The notes under the pieces: model-generated
What the model was told of the DNA's origin: nothing
What the model saw: the letters and a program-made list of their open reading frames with translations, nothing else
The model's database searches: none
In this document: one piece after another, positions 17,261 through 26,540 of the stretch
Layout: every line of letters starts with the position of its first letter
How positions within the stretch are numbered: the stretch's first letter is position 1
Assembly: GCF_011170125.1 (NCBI RefSeq)
Contig: NZ_BLLN01000003.1
Span: forward strand, 1,932,501-1,996,500
Direction: 5' to 3'
Source of the DNA: Streptomyces diastaticus subsp. diastaticus
GTDB lineage: Bacteria > Actinomycetota > Actinomycetes > Streptomycetales > Streptomycetaceae
DNA: 64,000 bases
Program-made: the position numbers and the translations under genes

Positions 17261-18771
17261 GCCAGGCCCGGCCGGTGACGCCCGTCCGGTCCGGGGCCGT
17301 CGCCCGCTACGCGGCCGAGACCGACGTGCTGATCGTCGGTTTCGGCTGCGCGGGCGCCGCCGCCGCGTTCGAGGCCGCGTCGGCCGGCGCCGACGTGCTG
17401 GTCCTGGAACGCGCGGGCGGCCCCGGCGGCTCCTCCGCCCTGTCGGGCGGCGAGCTGTATCTGGGAGGCGGAACCGAGGTGCAGAAGGCCTGCGGTTTCG
17501 AGGACGGTCCCGACGAGATGTTCGGTTACCTCCAGGCCGCGCTCGGACCGCACACCGACGACGAGAAGCTGCGGCTGTACTGCGAGGAGAGTGTCGCCCA
17601 CTTCCAGTGGTTCGTGGACCGCGGACTCACCTTCGAGCCGACCCTGTGGGACGCGCCGACCTGGATGCCGACCACCCGGGACGGCCTGATGTGGCTGGGT
17701 GAGAACGCCTGGCCGTACAACGAGATCGCCCGGCCCGCGCCGCGAGGCCACCGCTGCGCCACCGAGGCGTTCGGCGGCTGGCTCGTGATGGAGAAGCTGG
17801 TCGCCGCCGCCGGGGCGGCGGGCGCGGTGACGCACGCCGACACCCTGGTCACGGCCCTGATCGTGGACGACGACGACCGTGTCGTCGGCGTCACCGCCCG
17901 CCGGCACGGCGAGGACCTGGCGTACCGGGCGCGCAAGGGGGTGGTGCTCACCACCGGCGGATTCGCCGACAACGAGGAGATGCTCGCCGACCACGCCCCG
18001 CAGCTCCTCGCCCACGGCAGGGTCAGCGACGGGCTCGACGACGGCAGCGGGATCCGGATGGCCGCCGCGCTCGGCGCCGCGACCCGGCGGATGGGTGTCG
18101 TCGAACTGGCCCTGACCGTGCTGCCGGGCCTGGCGGTCCGCGGCGTGGTGGTCAACGCCCACGGGCAGCGCTTCGTCAACGAGGACGTGTACCCGGGCCT
18201 GTTGAGCACGGCCGCCGTACTGACCCAGCCCGCGCCGTACTGGGTGATCGTCGACGAGGAGGGCTACGAGTCGGTGCCCGAGCGCGAACGCTGGGGTGTC
18301 GTCCCCCGGTTCGTGTCGGAGACCCTGGGCGAGCTGGAGGGCGAGCTCGGCATGCCGCCGGGCGCGCTGGAGTCGACCGTCGGTGCCTACAACACGTACG
18401 CGGCGCGCGGGCAGGACCCGTACTTCCACAAGGACGCCCGGTGGCTGCGTCCGCTGAAGGGGCCGTTCGCGGCCGTCGACCCGAGGGCCGGCTTCCGCCA
18501 GGGCGGCCGGCCGGGCGCGGGGGCGGGGACGGGAGCCGCCGGGTTCACCCTGGGCGGGCTGCGCACCACCGTGGACGGTGCCGTGCTCGACGTGTCCGGT
18601 GCCGTCCTGGCCGGCCTGTTCGCCGCGGGGCGGGCGGCGTCCGGCATCCACGGCGAGGGATACGTCAGCGGTACGTCGCTCGGCGACGGCACGTTCTTCG
18701 GCCGTCGGGCGGGGGCTGCTGCCGCGGCGGAGGGCCGGACGCATCCTTCGTCCGGAGGGTCCGCCTCCTGA
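17257..18771 (+). CDS. FAD-dependent 3-ketosteroid dehydrogenase, Delta4-(5-reduced)-type
   Basis: A 504-residue flavoprotein with an N-terminal FAD motif (GFGCAGAAAA near 28-37) and the fumarate-reductase/KstD fold. It lacks the Y-A-G-P-G signature of Delta1-dehydrogenases. Instead, the C-terminal GYVSGTSLGDG segment holds Tyr469 and Ser471. A Tyr-x-Ser pair at this place is what I recall as catalytic (Tyr466/Ser468) in the Rhodococcus Delta4-(5alpha)-KSTD. The likely reaction is therefore introduction of the C4-C5 double bond into ring-A-saturated 3-ketosteroids. It overlaps hsaC by GTGA and is last in the operon. The family is certain; the regiospecificity is inferred. Confidence 0.75.
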   Translation: MSQARPVTPVRSGAVARYAAETDVLIVGFGCAGAAAAFEAASAGADVLVLERAGGPGGSSALSGGELYLGGGTEVQKACGFEDGPDEMFGYLQAALGPHTDDEKLRLYCEESVAHFQWFVDRGLTFEPTLWDAPTWMPTTRDGLMWLGENAWPYNEIARPAPRGHRCATEAFGGWLVMEKLVAAAGAAGAVTHADTLVTALIVDDDDRVVGVTARRHGEDLAYRARKGVVLTTGGFADNEEMLADHAPQLLAHGRVSDGLDDGSGIRMAAALGAATRRMGVVELALTVLPGLAVRGVVVNAHGQRFVNEDVYPGLLSTAAVLTQPAPYWVIVDEEGYESVPERERWGVVPRFVSETLGELEGELGMPPGALESTVGAYNTYAARGQDPYFHKDARWLRPLKGPFAAVDPRAGFRQGGRPGAGAGTGAAGFTLGGLRTTVDGAVLDVSGAVLAGLFAAGRAASGIHGEGYVSGTSLGDGTFFGRRAGAAAAAEGRTHPSSGGSAS

Positions 18772-18792
18772 CGGGACCGTCCGCGGAACGCG

Positions 18793-18832
18793 GCGGGGCC
18801 GGGCGCGCGCGGGTGCGCGTACCCGGCCCCGC
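18793..18832. terminator. Bidirectional terminator hairpin
   Basis: An 11-bp stem (GCGGGGCCGGG at 18793-18803 with CCCGGCCCCGC at 18822-18832) encloses a second short stem (CGCGC/GCGCG). It lies between the convergent ends of the kstD-like gene and the small Cys protein, so it can stop transcription from both sides. Confidence 0.8.
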
Positions 18833-18881
18833 CCCTGTGCCCGCCGGGCCGCGGGACGTGTCCGGGCGGAGCGCCGCGGGG

Positions 18882-19202
18882 TCAGCCACGGTGTCCCGGT
18901 TCCTGGTGGGCGGCGGTGGCGGACCTCTCGTCCACGATCTCGATCCTCCCGGCCACCGCGGCCTCGCGGATCGTGTCGCGCAGCGACCGGCAGCCCTCGA
19001 AGGCCACGCCGGTCCGGCCCGCCGCCTCCCGCTCCGCGCAGGCCGCCGTGGCCCGCGCGTTCCACTGCACGCTCGTCTGCTGCCGACTGCTCTTGCGCAC
19101 CAGCACCTCGGCCGCGCACCGCTCGCAGGCCAGCGGCCGCATCGGGACGCCGTCGGCGCGCCGGGTGTCGAACCGGTTGTCGATCCGGTGGCCGGGGCGC
19201 AT
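18882..19202 (-). CDS. Small cysteine-containing protein coupled to kshA
   Basis: A 106-residue protein not recognised as a named family. It has a CxxC pair (Cys26, Cys29 in LACERCAAE) and two further cysteines (Cys55 and Cys71), then a helical tail. The four cysteines could bind zinc or an iron-sulfur cluster, though the spacing fits no standard ferredoxin. Its ATG overlaps the kshA stop (ATGA), so it is almost certainly translated with kshA. A longer open frame extends upstream inside kshA and is discarded. A role as accessory factor for the hydroxylase (electron transfer, assembly or stability) is inferred from coupling alone. An internal ATG at residue 21, just before the CxxC, is an alternative start. 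Confidence 0.7.
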   Translation of the reverse strand: MRPGHRIDNRFDTRRADGVPMRPLACERCAAEVLVRKSSRQQTSVQWNARATAACAEREAAGRTGVAFEGCRSLRDTIREAAVAGRIEIVDERSATAAHQEPGHRG

Positions 19203-20356
19203 CAGACGGGCCGGCTCTCGGCGGCGGCCTTGCGCGCCAGGTTCGCGTCGACCTCCCGCTGCCAGGCCTCGACGGGGCGGGTGGTGTCCAGCTCGAACTC
19301 GAAGCGGTCGGTCATCTCCGGCGTCACGTCGGCGACATCGACGTAGAACTGCTCGTACCAGCGGCGGAGCTGGTAGACCGGGCCGTCCTCCTCGCACAGC
19401 AGCGGGTTGTCGACGCGGGTCTTGTTCTTCCAGATCTCGATGTCCTGCTCGAAGCCGAGCTTGATGAACTGGCCCATACCCGCCGCGAGCTGGGTGGCCT
19501 CCTCGCCCGTCAGCGAGTCCGAGCGCTTGACGATGATGCCGTACTGCAGCACGAAACGGTTCTCGTCCACCGGGTAGTGGCAGTTGATCAGCACGGACTT
19601 GGTGTCCTCGCCGTTCTCGTAGAGATAGGTGAGGTCGTCGATCATGAAGGACGGGCCGTGGTAGGAGGCCACCGAGTCGTTTCCGATGGTCTCGGACCGG
19701 CCGGTCCGCGGGCGGGCGTCGGGCCGGCCGGTGCCGCGCATGTGCTGGGTGGCGACGTGCCCCTCGAAGACGTTCTCGAAGTACGTCGGGAAGGAGTGGT
19801 GGACGTAGAAGAAGTGCGCCATGTCCACGATGTTGTCGACGACTTCACGGCAGTTGGTGTCGACCACCGTTTCGTACCAGTGCCAGTCGGTCCACTCCTC
19901 GCTCGTGGCGCCCTCGATGCGGGGGATGATCACGTCCGGGGGCGGGGGGTTGCCCTCCGGGTCGTTCCAGACGAACAGCATGCCGTCCTGGTCCAGGGTC
20001 GGCCAGGCCGCTGTACGGGCCCGCAGCGGGACCCGCTTGGAGTACGGGATCTGCTTGCAGCGGCCGTCGCCGCCCCACCGCCAGTCGTGGAAGGGACAGG
20101 CCACCTGGTCGCCTTTGACCGTGCCCTGGGACAGGTCGCCGCCCATGTGCCGGCAGTGGGCGTCCAGGACGTTGAGCGTGCCGTCGCCCGCCTGGAACAC
20201 CACGAGCTTCTGGCCGAAGGCCCGCACCGAGTGCGGCTTGCCGTCCTTGTACCTCTCGGCGAGGCCCAGGCAGTGCCAGCCGCGCGCGAACCGGGTCGGT
20301 GCCGCGGCCGCCTCGATGGCCCTGACGTCGTCGTGCGCTGACTCGACTGCACTCAC
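19202..20356 (-). CDS. kshA: 3-ketosteroid 9alpha-hydroxylase oxygenase (Rieske)
   Basis: A 384-residue Rieske non-heme iron oxygenase that hydroxylates C9 of 3-ketosteroids; with KstD this opens ring B. The Rieske cluster ligands are Cys68, His70, Cys87 and His90 (C-x-H-x16-C-x2-H). The mononuclear iron site shows Asn175 and Asp179 in NIVDMAHFF, His181, His186 and Asp305, the pattern known for KshA. Length is typical. The gene is divergent from an SDR gene, with two 17-bp dyad motifs between them, and is followed by the coupled small Cys protein. Its reductase is the kshB gene at 12.0 kb. Confidence 0.94.
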   Translation of the reverse strand: MSAVESAHDDVRAIEAAAAPTRFARGWHCLGLAERYKDGKPHSVRAFGQKLVVFQAGDGTLNVLDAHCRHMGGDLSQGTVKGDQVACPFHDWRWGGDGRCKQIPYSKRVPLRARTAAWPTLDQDGMLFVWNDPEGNPPPPDVIIPRIEGATSEEWTDWHWYETVVDTNCREVVDNIVDMAHFFYVHHSFPTYFENVFEGHVATQHMRGTGRPDARPRTGRSETIGNDSVASYHGPSFMIDDLTYLYENGEDTKSVLINCHYPVDENRFVLQYGIIVKRSDSLTGEEATQLAAGMGQFIKLGFEQDIEIWKNKTRVDNPLLCEEDGPVYQLRRWYEQFYVDVADVTPEMTDRFEFELDTTRPVEAWQREVDANLARKAAAESRPV

Positions 20357-20433
20357 GTTGCTCTCATCCCCTCAGGACGCGTGGTCTCCACGTTCCGGAC
20401 GGTAGGCGGGGACTCGACCGCGCACGGCGGCCA

Positions 20434-20450
20434 GTCCCACTGACCGGTAC
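20434..20450 (+). promoter_or_regulatory. 17-bp dyad motif copy 3 (exact consensus)
   Basis: GTCCCACTGACCGGTAC, the sequence taken as the consensus. It begins 78 bp upstream of the kshA start in the kshA/SDR divergent promoter. Confidence 0.65.
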
Positions 20451-20479
20451 CGGCGCTTCCCGGGGCGCGCGAGGTGCCG

Positions 20480-20496
20480 GTCCCGCTCGGTGGGAC
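20480..20496 (+). promoter_or_regulatory. 17-bp dyad motif copy 4 (perfect arms)
   Basis: GTCCCGCTCGGTGGGAC, with perfect GTCCC/GGGAC arms. It lies 92 bp upstream of the SDR start and 29 bp from copy 3, so each divergent gene has its own copy. Confidence 0.65.
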
Positions 20497-20588
20497 CCGC
20501 CCCCCCGCCGACGGGTGGAGCGGCGTACAGTCCGCCGCTCCGCCCGTCGGCACACGCCGCGACCACAAGGCGGCGACGAGGAGCCGTG

Positions 20589-21335
20589 ATGAACCGCTTC
20601 GAGGATACGAAGGTCCTGCTCACCGGGGCGGGCTCCGGCATCGGGCGGGCCACCGCGCTGCGCCTGGTGGCGGAGGGCGCCGCCGTGTTCGCCGTGGACC
20701 TGTCGGGCGAGGGCCTGGCGAGGACGGCCGCCGAGGCCGCGGGGCCCGGCAGGATCGCGACCCGGGTCGCGGACGTCGCCGACGAGGACGCGGTCGTGGC
20801 CGCGGTGCGGGCGGCGGCGGACGAGTCCGGCGGCATCGACGTTCTCGTGAACGTGGCCGGCGTCCACCGCACCACGCCGATCGACCGGCTGACCGTCGAC
20901 GACCTGCACCAGCTCTTCTCGGTCAACGCCGTCGGCACCGCGCTGTTCTGCCGGGAGGCGCTGCCCCTGCTGCCGGACGGCACCGGCGTCGTCGTCAACG
21001 TCGCCTCGTCGGCCGCGTCGCACGGCAACCCGTACATGACCGCCTACGCCGCCTCCAAGGGCGCCGTCCTCGGCTTCTCGCTGTCCCTGGCCGCCGAAGT
21101 CGCCCACCGGGGCATCCGCGTCGTGCCCGTCTCGCCGGGCTCGGTCGCCACCCCGCTGGTCGGACCGCACGTACTCCCGCCCGACCTGGACGCCTCCTAC
21201 TACCGGCGTATCCACGCCCCCTTCGGTACCGCCCGCCCCGAGCAGATCGCCGGGGTGATCGCCTTCGCGGCGTCCCACGACGCGGGCCACCTCACCGGGG
21301 CAGAGCTGCGGGTGGACGGGGGTTCGCACATCTGA
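20589..21335 (+). CDS. Short-chain dehydrogenase/reductase
   Basis: A 248-residue classical SDR. The cofactor motif TGAGSGIG is at 12-19 and the catalytic Ser140/141, Tyr153 and Lys157 (YAASK) are in place. The Asp37 after the second strand (AVDLSG) suggests NAD(H). It is likely to act on a hydroxysteroid or a hydroxyacyl-CoA of the side chain, but sequence alone does not say which. GAGGAG precedes ATG 20589 by five bases; GTG 20586 is a possible alternative. It is divergent from kshA and shares the dyad-motif promoter region. Confidence 0.85.
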   Translation: MNRFEDTKVLLTGAGSGIGRATALRLVAEGAAVFAVDLSGEGLARTAAEAAGPGRIATRVADVADEDAVVAAVRAAADESGGIDVLVNVAGVHRTTPIDRLTVDDLHQLFSVNAVGTALFCREALPLLPDGTGVVVNVASSAASHGNPYMTAYAASKGAVLGFSLSLAAEVAHRGIRVVPVSPGSVATPLVGPHVLPPDLDASYYRRIHAPFGTARPEQIAGVIAFAASHDAGHLTGAELRVDGGSHI

Positions 21336-21468
21336 CGGCGCGCGCCGAGCGGGAAGCCGGCGCCCCCCGGCACCCGATGATCCCGGTGGACTGCGGGGCT
21401 CCCCGCCTGCCCCGTCCTGTACCGGCCGGTGCCGACTCCGCCCGGCCGCTCCGGGCCACCCGGGGGCC

Positions 21469-21485
21469 CGGCCACTGAGCGGGAC
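21469..21485 (+). promoter_or_regulatory. 17-bp dyad motif copy 5
   Basis: CGGCCACTGAGCGGGAC, matching 12 of 17 consensus positions. It lies 130 bp upstream of the fadA5-like gene and 20 bp before the AT-rich element. Confidence 0.5.
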
Positions 21486-21505
21486 TGGACCTTGCTCATT
21501 TCGAG

Positions 21506-21522
21506 AACGAATTCTAGTTTTC
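21506..21522 (-). promoter_or_regulatory. AT-rich element of the fadA5 promoter
   Basis: Reads GAAAACTAGAATTCGTT on the minus strand, 15 of 17 positions identical to 7435-7451 upstream of the IclR-type gene. The AGAAC..TTCT character also resembles a degenerate KstR box (AACnnGTT core with one mismatch). It is placed 93 bp before the fadA5-like start. Confidence 0.5.
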
Positions 21523-21531
21523 ATCCCGTAG

Positions 21532-22776
<1,245 letters not shown>

Positions 22777-22785
22777 GGAGCCGTC

Positions 22786-24981
22786 ATGACCATCGGGCTC
22801 ACCCAGGAGCACCGCGACCTGCGCGACGCCGTACGCGCCTTCGCGACCAGGCACATCACCGAGGACGTCCTCCGCGCGGCGGCCGACGCCGGCAAGGAGA
22901 CCCTCCCCGAGTACTTCGGCGGGCTGGCCGAGCAGGGGCTGCTCGGCCTCCATCTGCCGGAGGAGGCGGGCGGCGCCGGATACGGCCTCGTCGAACTCGC
23001 CGTCGTCACCGAGGAACTCGGGCGGGCCATGGCGCCCGGCCCCTTCCTGCCGACGACGCTCGCCTCCGCCGTACTGCACGCGGGCGGACACCGCACCCAC
23101 CTCGCCGCGCTCGCCGCCGGCGCCTCCGTCGGCGCCCTCGGGCTCGCCCCCGGCACCCTCGCCCTGACCCGCGCCGCCGACGGCACGGCCACGCTCACCG
23201 GCACCTCCGAACTCGTCGTCGGCGGCCACCTCGCCGACGTGTTCGTGCTGCCCGCCGCCGACGGGGGCCGCACCACCTGGGTCGCGCTGCCCCGCGCCGC
23301 CGTGGACACCACCGACCTGCGCAGCCACGACCTGACCCGCCGCTCGTCCCGGGTGACCGCGCGTTCGGTGCCCGTACCGGCCGCCGACCTCCTCGACCTC
23401 GCCCCCGAGCGTCCCCGGGACCTCGCCGCGACCCTGTTCGCCGCCGAGGCCTCCGGCATCGCCGACCGCTGTGTGACCACCGCCGCCGGCTACGCCCGGG
23501 TGCGGGAGCAGTTCGGGCGCCCCGTCGGACAGTTCCAGGGCGTCAAGCACCGCTGCGCCCGCATGCTCGCACACGCCGAGCAGGCCCGCGCCTGCGCCTG
23601 GGACGCGGCCCGGGCGGGCGAACCCGGCGACGCCGGCCCCGAGGAGGCGGCACTGGCCGCCGCCGTCGCCGGTGCCGTCTCCGTCGAGGCCGCGTTCGTC
23701 ACCGCCAAGGACTGCATCCAGGTGCTCGGCGGCATCGGCTTCACCTGGGAGCACGACGCGCACCTCGCGCTGCGCCGCGCCCAGACCCTGCGCTCCACCC
23801 TCGGTCCCACCGCCGCCTGGCGCCGCCGCGTCGCCCGCCTCGCCCTGGACGGCAGCCGCCGCACTCTCGGCGTCGAGCTGCCGCCCGAGGCCGAGACCGT
23901 ACGCGAGTCGATCCGCGCCGAACTGCGCACCGCCGCCGCCCTGGACGGCGCCGAGCGCCGCATCCACCTCGCCGACCGCGGCTACACCGCCCCGCACCTG
24001 CCCGCCCCCTGGGGCAAGGGCGCCGACCCGGTGACCCAGCTCGTCATCGCCGAGGAGCTGCGAGCCGCCCGCCTCACCCCCGTCGACATGGTCATCGGCG
24101 GCTGGGTGGTGCCCACGATCATCGCCCACGGCGACGACGCCCAGCGCGAGCGGTTCCTCGCCCCGAGCCTGCGCGGCGACCTCCGCTGGTGCCAGCTCTT
24201 CAGCGAACCCGGCGCCGGCTCCGACCTCGCCGCCCTCACCACCCGCGCCGAGAAGGTGGACGGCGGCTGGCGCATCACCGGCCAGAAGGTGTGGACGTCC
24301 ATGGCCCGCGACGCCCACTGGGGCGTGCTGCTCGCCCGCACCGACACCGATGTGCCCAAGCACCAGGGCATCTCCTACTTCCTTCTGGACATGACCAGCC
24401 CGGGTCTGGACATCCGGCCGTTGCGGCAGATCACCGGGGACGCCGAGTTCAACGAGGTCTTCCTCGACGACGTGTTCGTCCCCGACGACCTGCTCGTCGG
24501 AGAGCCCGGTGCCGGCTGGAAGCTCGCCCGTACCACCCTCGCCAACGAACGTGTCGCCCTGTCCACCGACTCGGTCGGCTCCGGCGCCGAGACCCTGCTG
24601 GAGATGGCCGCCGCCTCCCACGGCCCGGACGACGAACGCCTGACCACCCTCGGCGGCCACGTCTGCGACGCCCAGTCCGGTGCCCTGCTCGGTCTGCGCA
24701 CCACCTTGCGCACCGTCTCCGGACAGCAGCCCGGAGCGGAGGCGTCCATCGCCAAACTCCTCGGTGTCGAACACCAGCAGCGGGTCTGGGAGACCTGCGC
24801 GGACTGGGAGGGCACCGCCGCGCTCACCGGCGAGGGCCCGCACCAGGACACCATGTGGATGTTCCTCAACTCCCGCTGCATGTCCATCGCGGGCGGCACC
24901 ACCGAGGTCCAGCTGAACATCATCGGCGAGCGCCTCCTTGGCCTGCCCCGCGACCCCGAGCCCACCCCCCGGAAAGGCTGA
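22786..24981 (+). CDS. fadE34: Fused two-domain acyl-CoA dehydrogenase (FadE34/ChsE3-like)
   Basis: A 731-residue protein made of two acyl-CoA-dehydrogenase units joined head to tail. The first half (about 1-365) has REQFGRPVGQFQGVKH and QVLGGIGFTWEHDAH. The second half (about 366-731) has WCQLFSEPGAGSDLA, GQKVWTSMA, FNEVFLDDVFVP and a C-terminal SIAGGTTEVQLNIIGERLLG. Single-chain fusions of this length are typical of FadE34, which oxidises steroid CoA esters with a five-carbon side chain, whereas other steroid ACADs are two-gene heterotetramers. It follows the thiolase after 9 bp and precedes the hydratase after 2 bp. Substrate is inferred from family. Confidence 0.85.
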   Translation: MTIGLTQEHRDLRDAVRAFATRHITEDVLRAAADAGKETLPEYFGGLAEQGLLGLHLPEEAGGAGYGLVELAVVTEELGRAMAPGPFLPTTLASAVLHAGGHRTHLAALAAGASVGALGLAPGTLALTRAADGTATLTGTSELVVGGHLADVFVLPAADGGRTTWVALPRAAVDTTDLRSHDLTRRSSRVTARSVPVPAADLLDLAPERPRDLAATLFAAEASGIADRCVTTAAGYARVREQFGRPVGQFQGVKHRCARMLAHAEQARACAWDAARAGEPGDAGPEEAALAAAVAGAVSVEAAFVTAKDCIQVLGGIGFTWEHDAHLALRRAQTLRSTLGPTAAWRRRVARLALDGSRRTLGVELPPEAETVRESIRAELRTAAALDGAERRIHLADRGYTAPHLPAPWGKGADPVTQLVIAEELRAARLTPVDMVIGGWVVPTIIAHGDDAQRERFLAPSLRGDLRWCQLFSEPGAGSDLAALTTRAEKVDGGWRITGQKVWTSMARDAHWGVLLARTDTDVPKHQGISYFLLDMTSPGLDIRPLRQITGDAEFNEVFLDDVFVPDDLLVGEPGAGWKLARTTLANERVALSTDSVGSGAETLLEMAAASHGPDDERLTTLGGHVCDAQSGALLGLRTTLRTVSGQQPGAEASIAKLLGVEHQQRVWETCADWEGTAALTGEGPHQDTMWMFLNSRCMSIAGGTTEVQLNIIGERLLGLPRDPEPTPRKG

Positions 24982-24983
24982 TC

Positions 24984-25877
24984 ATGCCCATCGACCGCGA
25001 CAAGGCGCTGAACGCGGACCCTGGCGTCCGCGAGATCGGCTGGACCACGCGTGACGTCCTCCTGTACCACCTGAGCCTGGGCGCCGGTGCCGCCGCGGCC
25101 ACCGACCCGGAACTGCACCTGACCTACGAGAAGGGCCTCACGGTCCTGCCCACCTTCGCCCTGGTGGCCGGCACCGGCATCTCCGCGGGGCAGGCTCCGG
25201 CGCCGGGCGTCGAGATGCCCGGCATCGACGTCGACCTGCGCGCCGTGCTCCACGCCGGCCAGGGCCTCACGGTGCACCGGCCGCTGCCCGCGGCGGGCAC
25301 CGCGACCCTGCGCTCCCGCGTCGCCGAGGTGTGGGACAAGGGCAAGGCCGCGCTCGTCGTGCTGGAGTCCGCCGCCACCGGCCCCGACGGCGAGCCCCTG
25401 TGGACCACGACCACCGGCATCTGGGTGCGCGGCGAGGGCGGCTTCGGCGGAGAACCCGGCCCCGAGGAGCGGTGGCGGGCGCCGGACCGGGCCGCCGACG
25501 CCGTGCTCACCACCGCCACCACACCCCAGCAGGCCCTGTGGTACCGGCTCAACGGCGACCTCAACCCCCTCCACGCCGACCCGGCCTTCGCCCGCTCGGC
25601 CGGCTTCGAGCAGCCCGTCCTGCACGGCCTCGCCTCCTACGGCCTGCTCGCCAAGGCCCTGGTCGACGGTGTGCTCGACGGCGACGTCACCCGCCTCACC
25701 GGCCTCACGGTGCGCTTCGCGGGACCGCTCGTACCCGGCGAGTCGATCACGACGTCCGTGTGGCGCGACGCGGCACCGGCGGACGAGGGCACCGAGCGGC
25801 TCCTGCTGCACGCGGCCTGCCCCGACCGCGACGGCGCGCCCGTGCTCACCCACGCGACGGCGACGGTCCGCTCATGA
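24984..25877 (+). CDS. MaoC-family enoyl-CoA hydratase (steroid side chain)
   Basis: A 297-residue double-hot-dog hydratase. The hydratase-2 motif is in the C-terminal half, YRLNGDLNPLHADP followed by FEQPVLHGLASYGL, providing the Asp/His catalytic pair; the N-terminal half is the usual degenerate fold. It should add water to the side-chain enoyl-CoA produced by the adjacent fused dehydrogenase. A paralogue of similar design lies at 34454. A long open frame upstream is ignored; ATG 24984 follows the dehydrogenase stop by 2 bp. Its stop overlaps the thioesterase start (ATGA). Confidence 0.88.
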   Translation: MPIDRDKALNADPGVREIGWTTRDVLLYHLSLGAGAAAATDPELHLTYEKGLTVLPTFALVAGTGISAGQAPAPGVEMPGIDVDLRAVLHAGQGLTVHRPLPAAGTATLRSRVAEVWDKGKAALVVLESAATGPDGEPLWTTTTGIWVRGEGGFGGEPGPEERWRAPDRAADAVLTTATTPQQALWYRLNGDLNPLHADPAFARSAGFEQPVLHGLASYGLLAKALVDGVLDGDVTRLTGLTVRFAGPLVPGESITTSVWRDAAPADEGTERLLLHAACPDRDGAPVLTHATATVRS

Positions 25878-26527
25878 CCGAGGACGCCACCACCGAACAG
25901 CCCACGGGCGGAACCACCGGCCCCCGCCTCGTGGCCGAACCCCGCCAGGACGGCGTGGACGCCGCGGTCCGCGCCGCCCGCCGCCTGGTCACCGCGCTGC
26001 TGCGCAGCGGTGACGGGACCGGTGCCGACATGGCCGCGGTCGCCAAGGAGATCGACGCCGTCACCGACCGGCTCACCGAGAACGCCCCCGCCGTCCCGGA
26101 ACGCCTCGCCGACATGTGGCGCGGCGAGGGCGTCACCCGCCACGACCCCGTCACCGGCCCGGAGAACGCGGTGGCGCCGCCGCTCACCCTGCGCGGCAGG
26201 GACGACGGCTCCGTCGCGGGCGTCGTCACCCTCGACCTGCCCTACCAGGGACCCCCGGGCCACGTGCACGGAGGCATCTCGGCGCTGCTCCTCGACCACA
26301 CCCTGGGCGTGGCCAACCACTGGGCGGGGTCCGCCGGGATGACCGCGGAGCTGACCTTGCGCTACCTGCGGCCCACCCCGCTGTTCGAGCCGCTGACCGT
26401 CACCGGACGGCAGGTCTCGGTCGAGGGTCCGCGAATCCGCGCCGTCGGCGAGATCTCGGCCGGCGGCCGGCCCGTCGTCACCGCGGAGGGCCTGTTCATC
26501 CACAAGCAACTGCCGCGACCGAGCTGA
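25874..26527 (+). CDS. PaaI-type hot-dog thioesterase
   Basis: A 217-residue protein with an N-terminal helical region (about 1-95) and a C-terminal single hot-dog domain. The PaaI-like motif is GHVHGGISALLLDHTLG, with the HGG and Asp residues used by thioesterases. It may hydrolyse stalled or dead-end steroid-CoA or acyl-CoA esters and so free CoA; this is general family knowledge, and the actual substrate is unknown. ATG 25874 overlaps the hydratase stop. It sits between hydratase and SDR in the side-chain operon. Confidence 0.78.
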   Translation: MTEDATTEQPTGGTTGPRLVAEPRQDGVDAAVRAARRLVTALLRSGDGTGADMAAVAKEIDAVTDRLTENAPAVPERLADMWRGEGVTRHDPVTGPENAVAPPLTLRGRDDGSVAGVVTLDLPYQGPPGHVHGGISALLLDHTLGVANHWAGSAGMTAELTLRYLRPTPLFEPLTVTGRQVSVEGPRIRAVGEISAGGRPVVTAEGLFIHKQLPRPS

Positions 26528-26540
26528 GAGAGGAGAGGAC

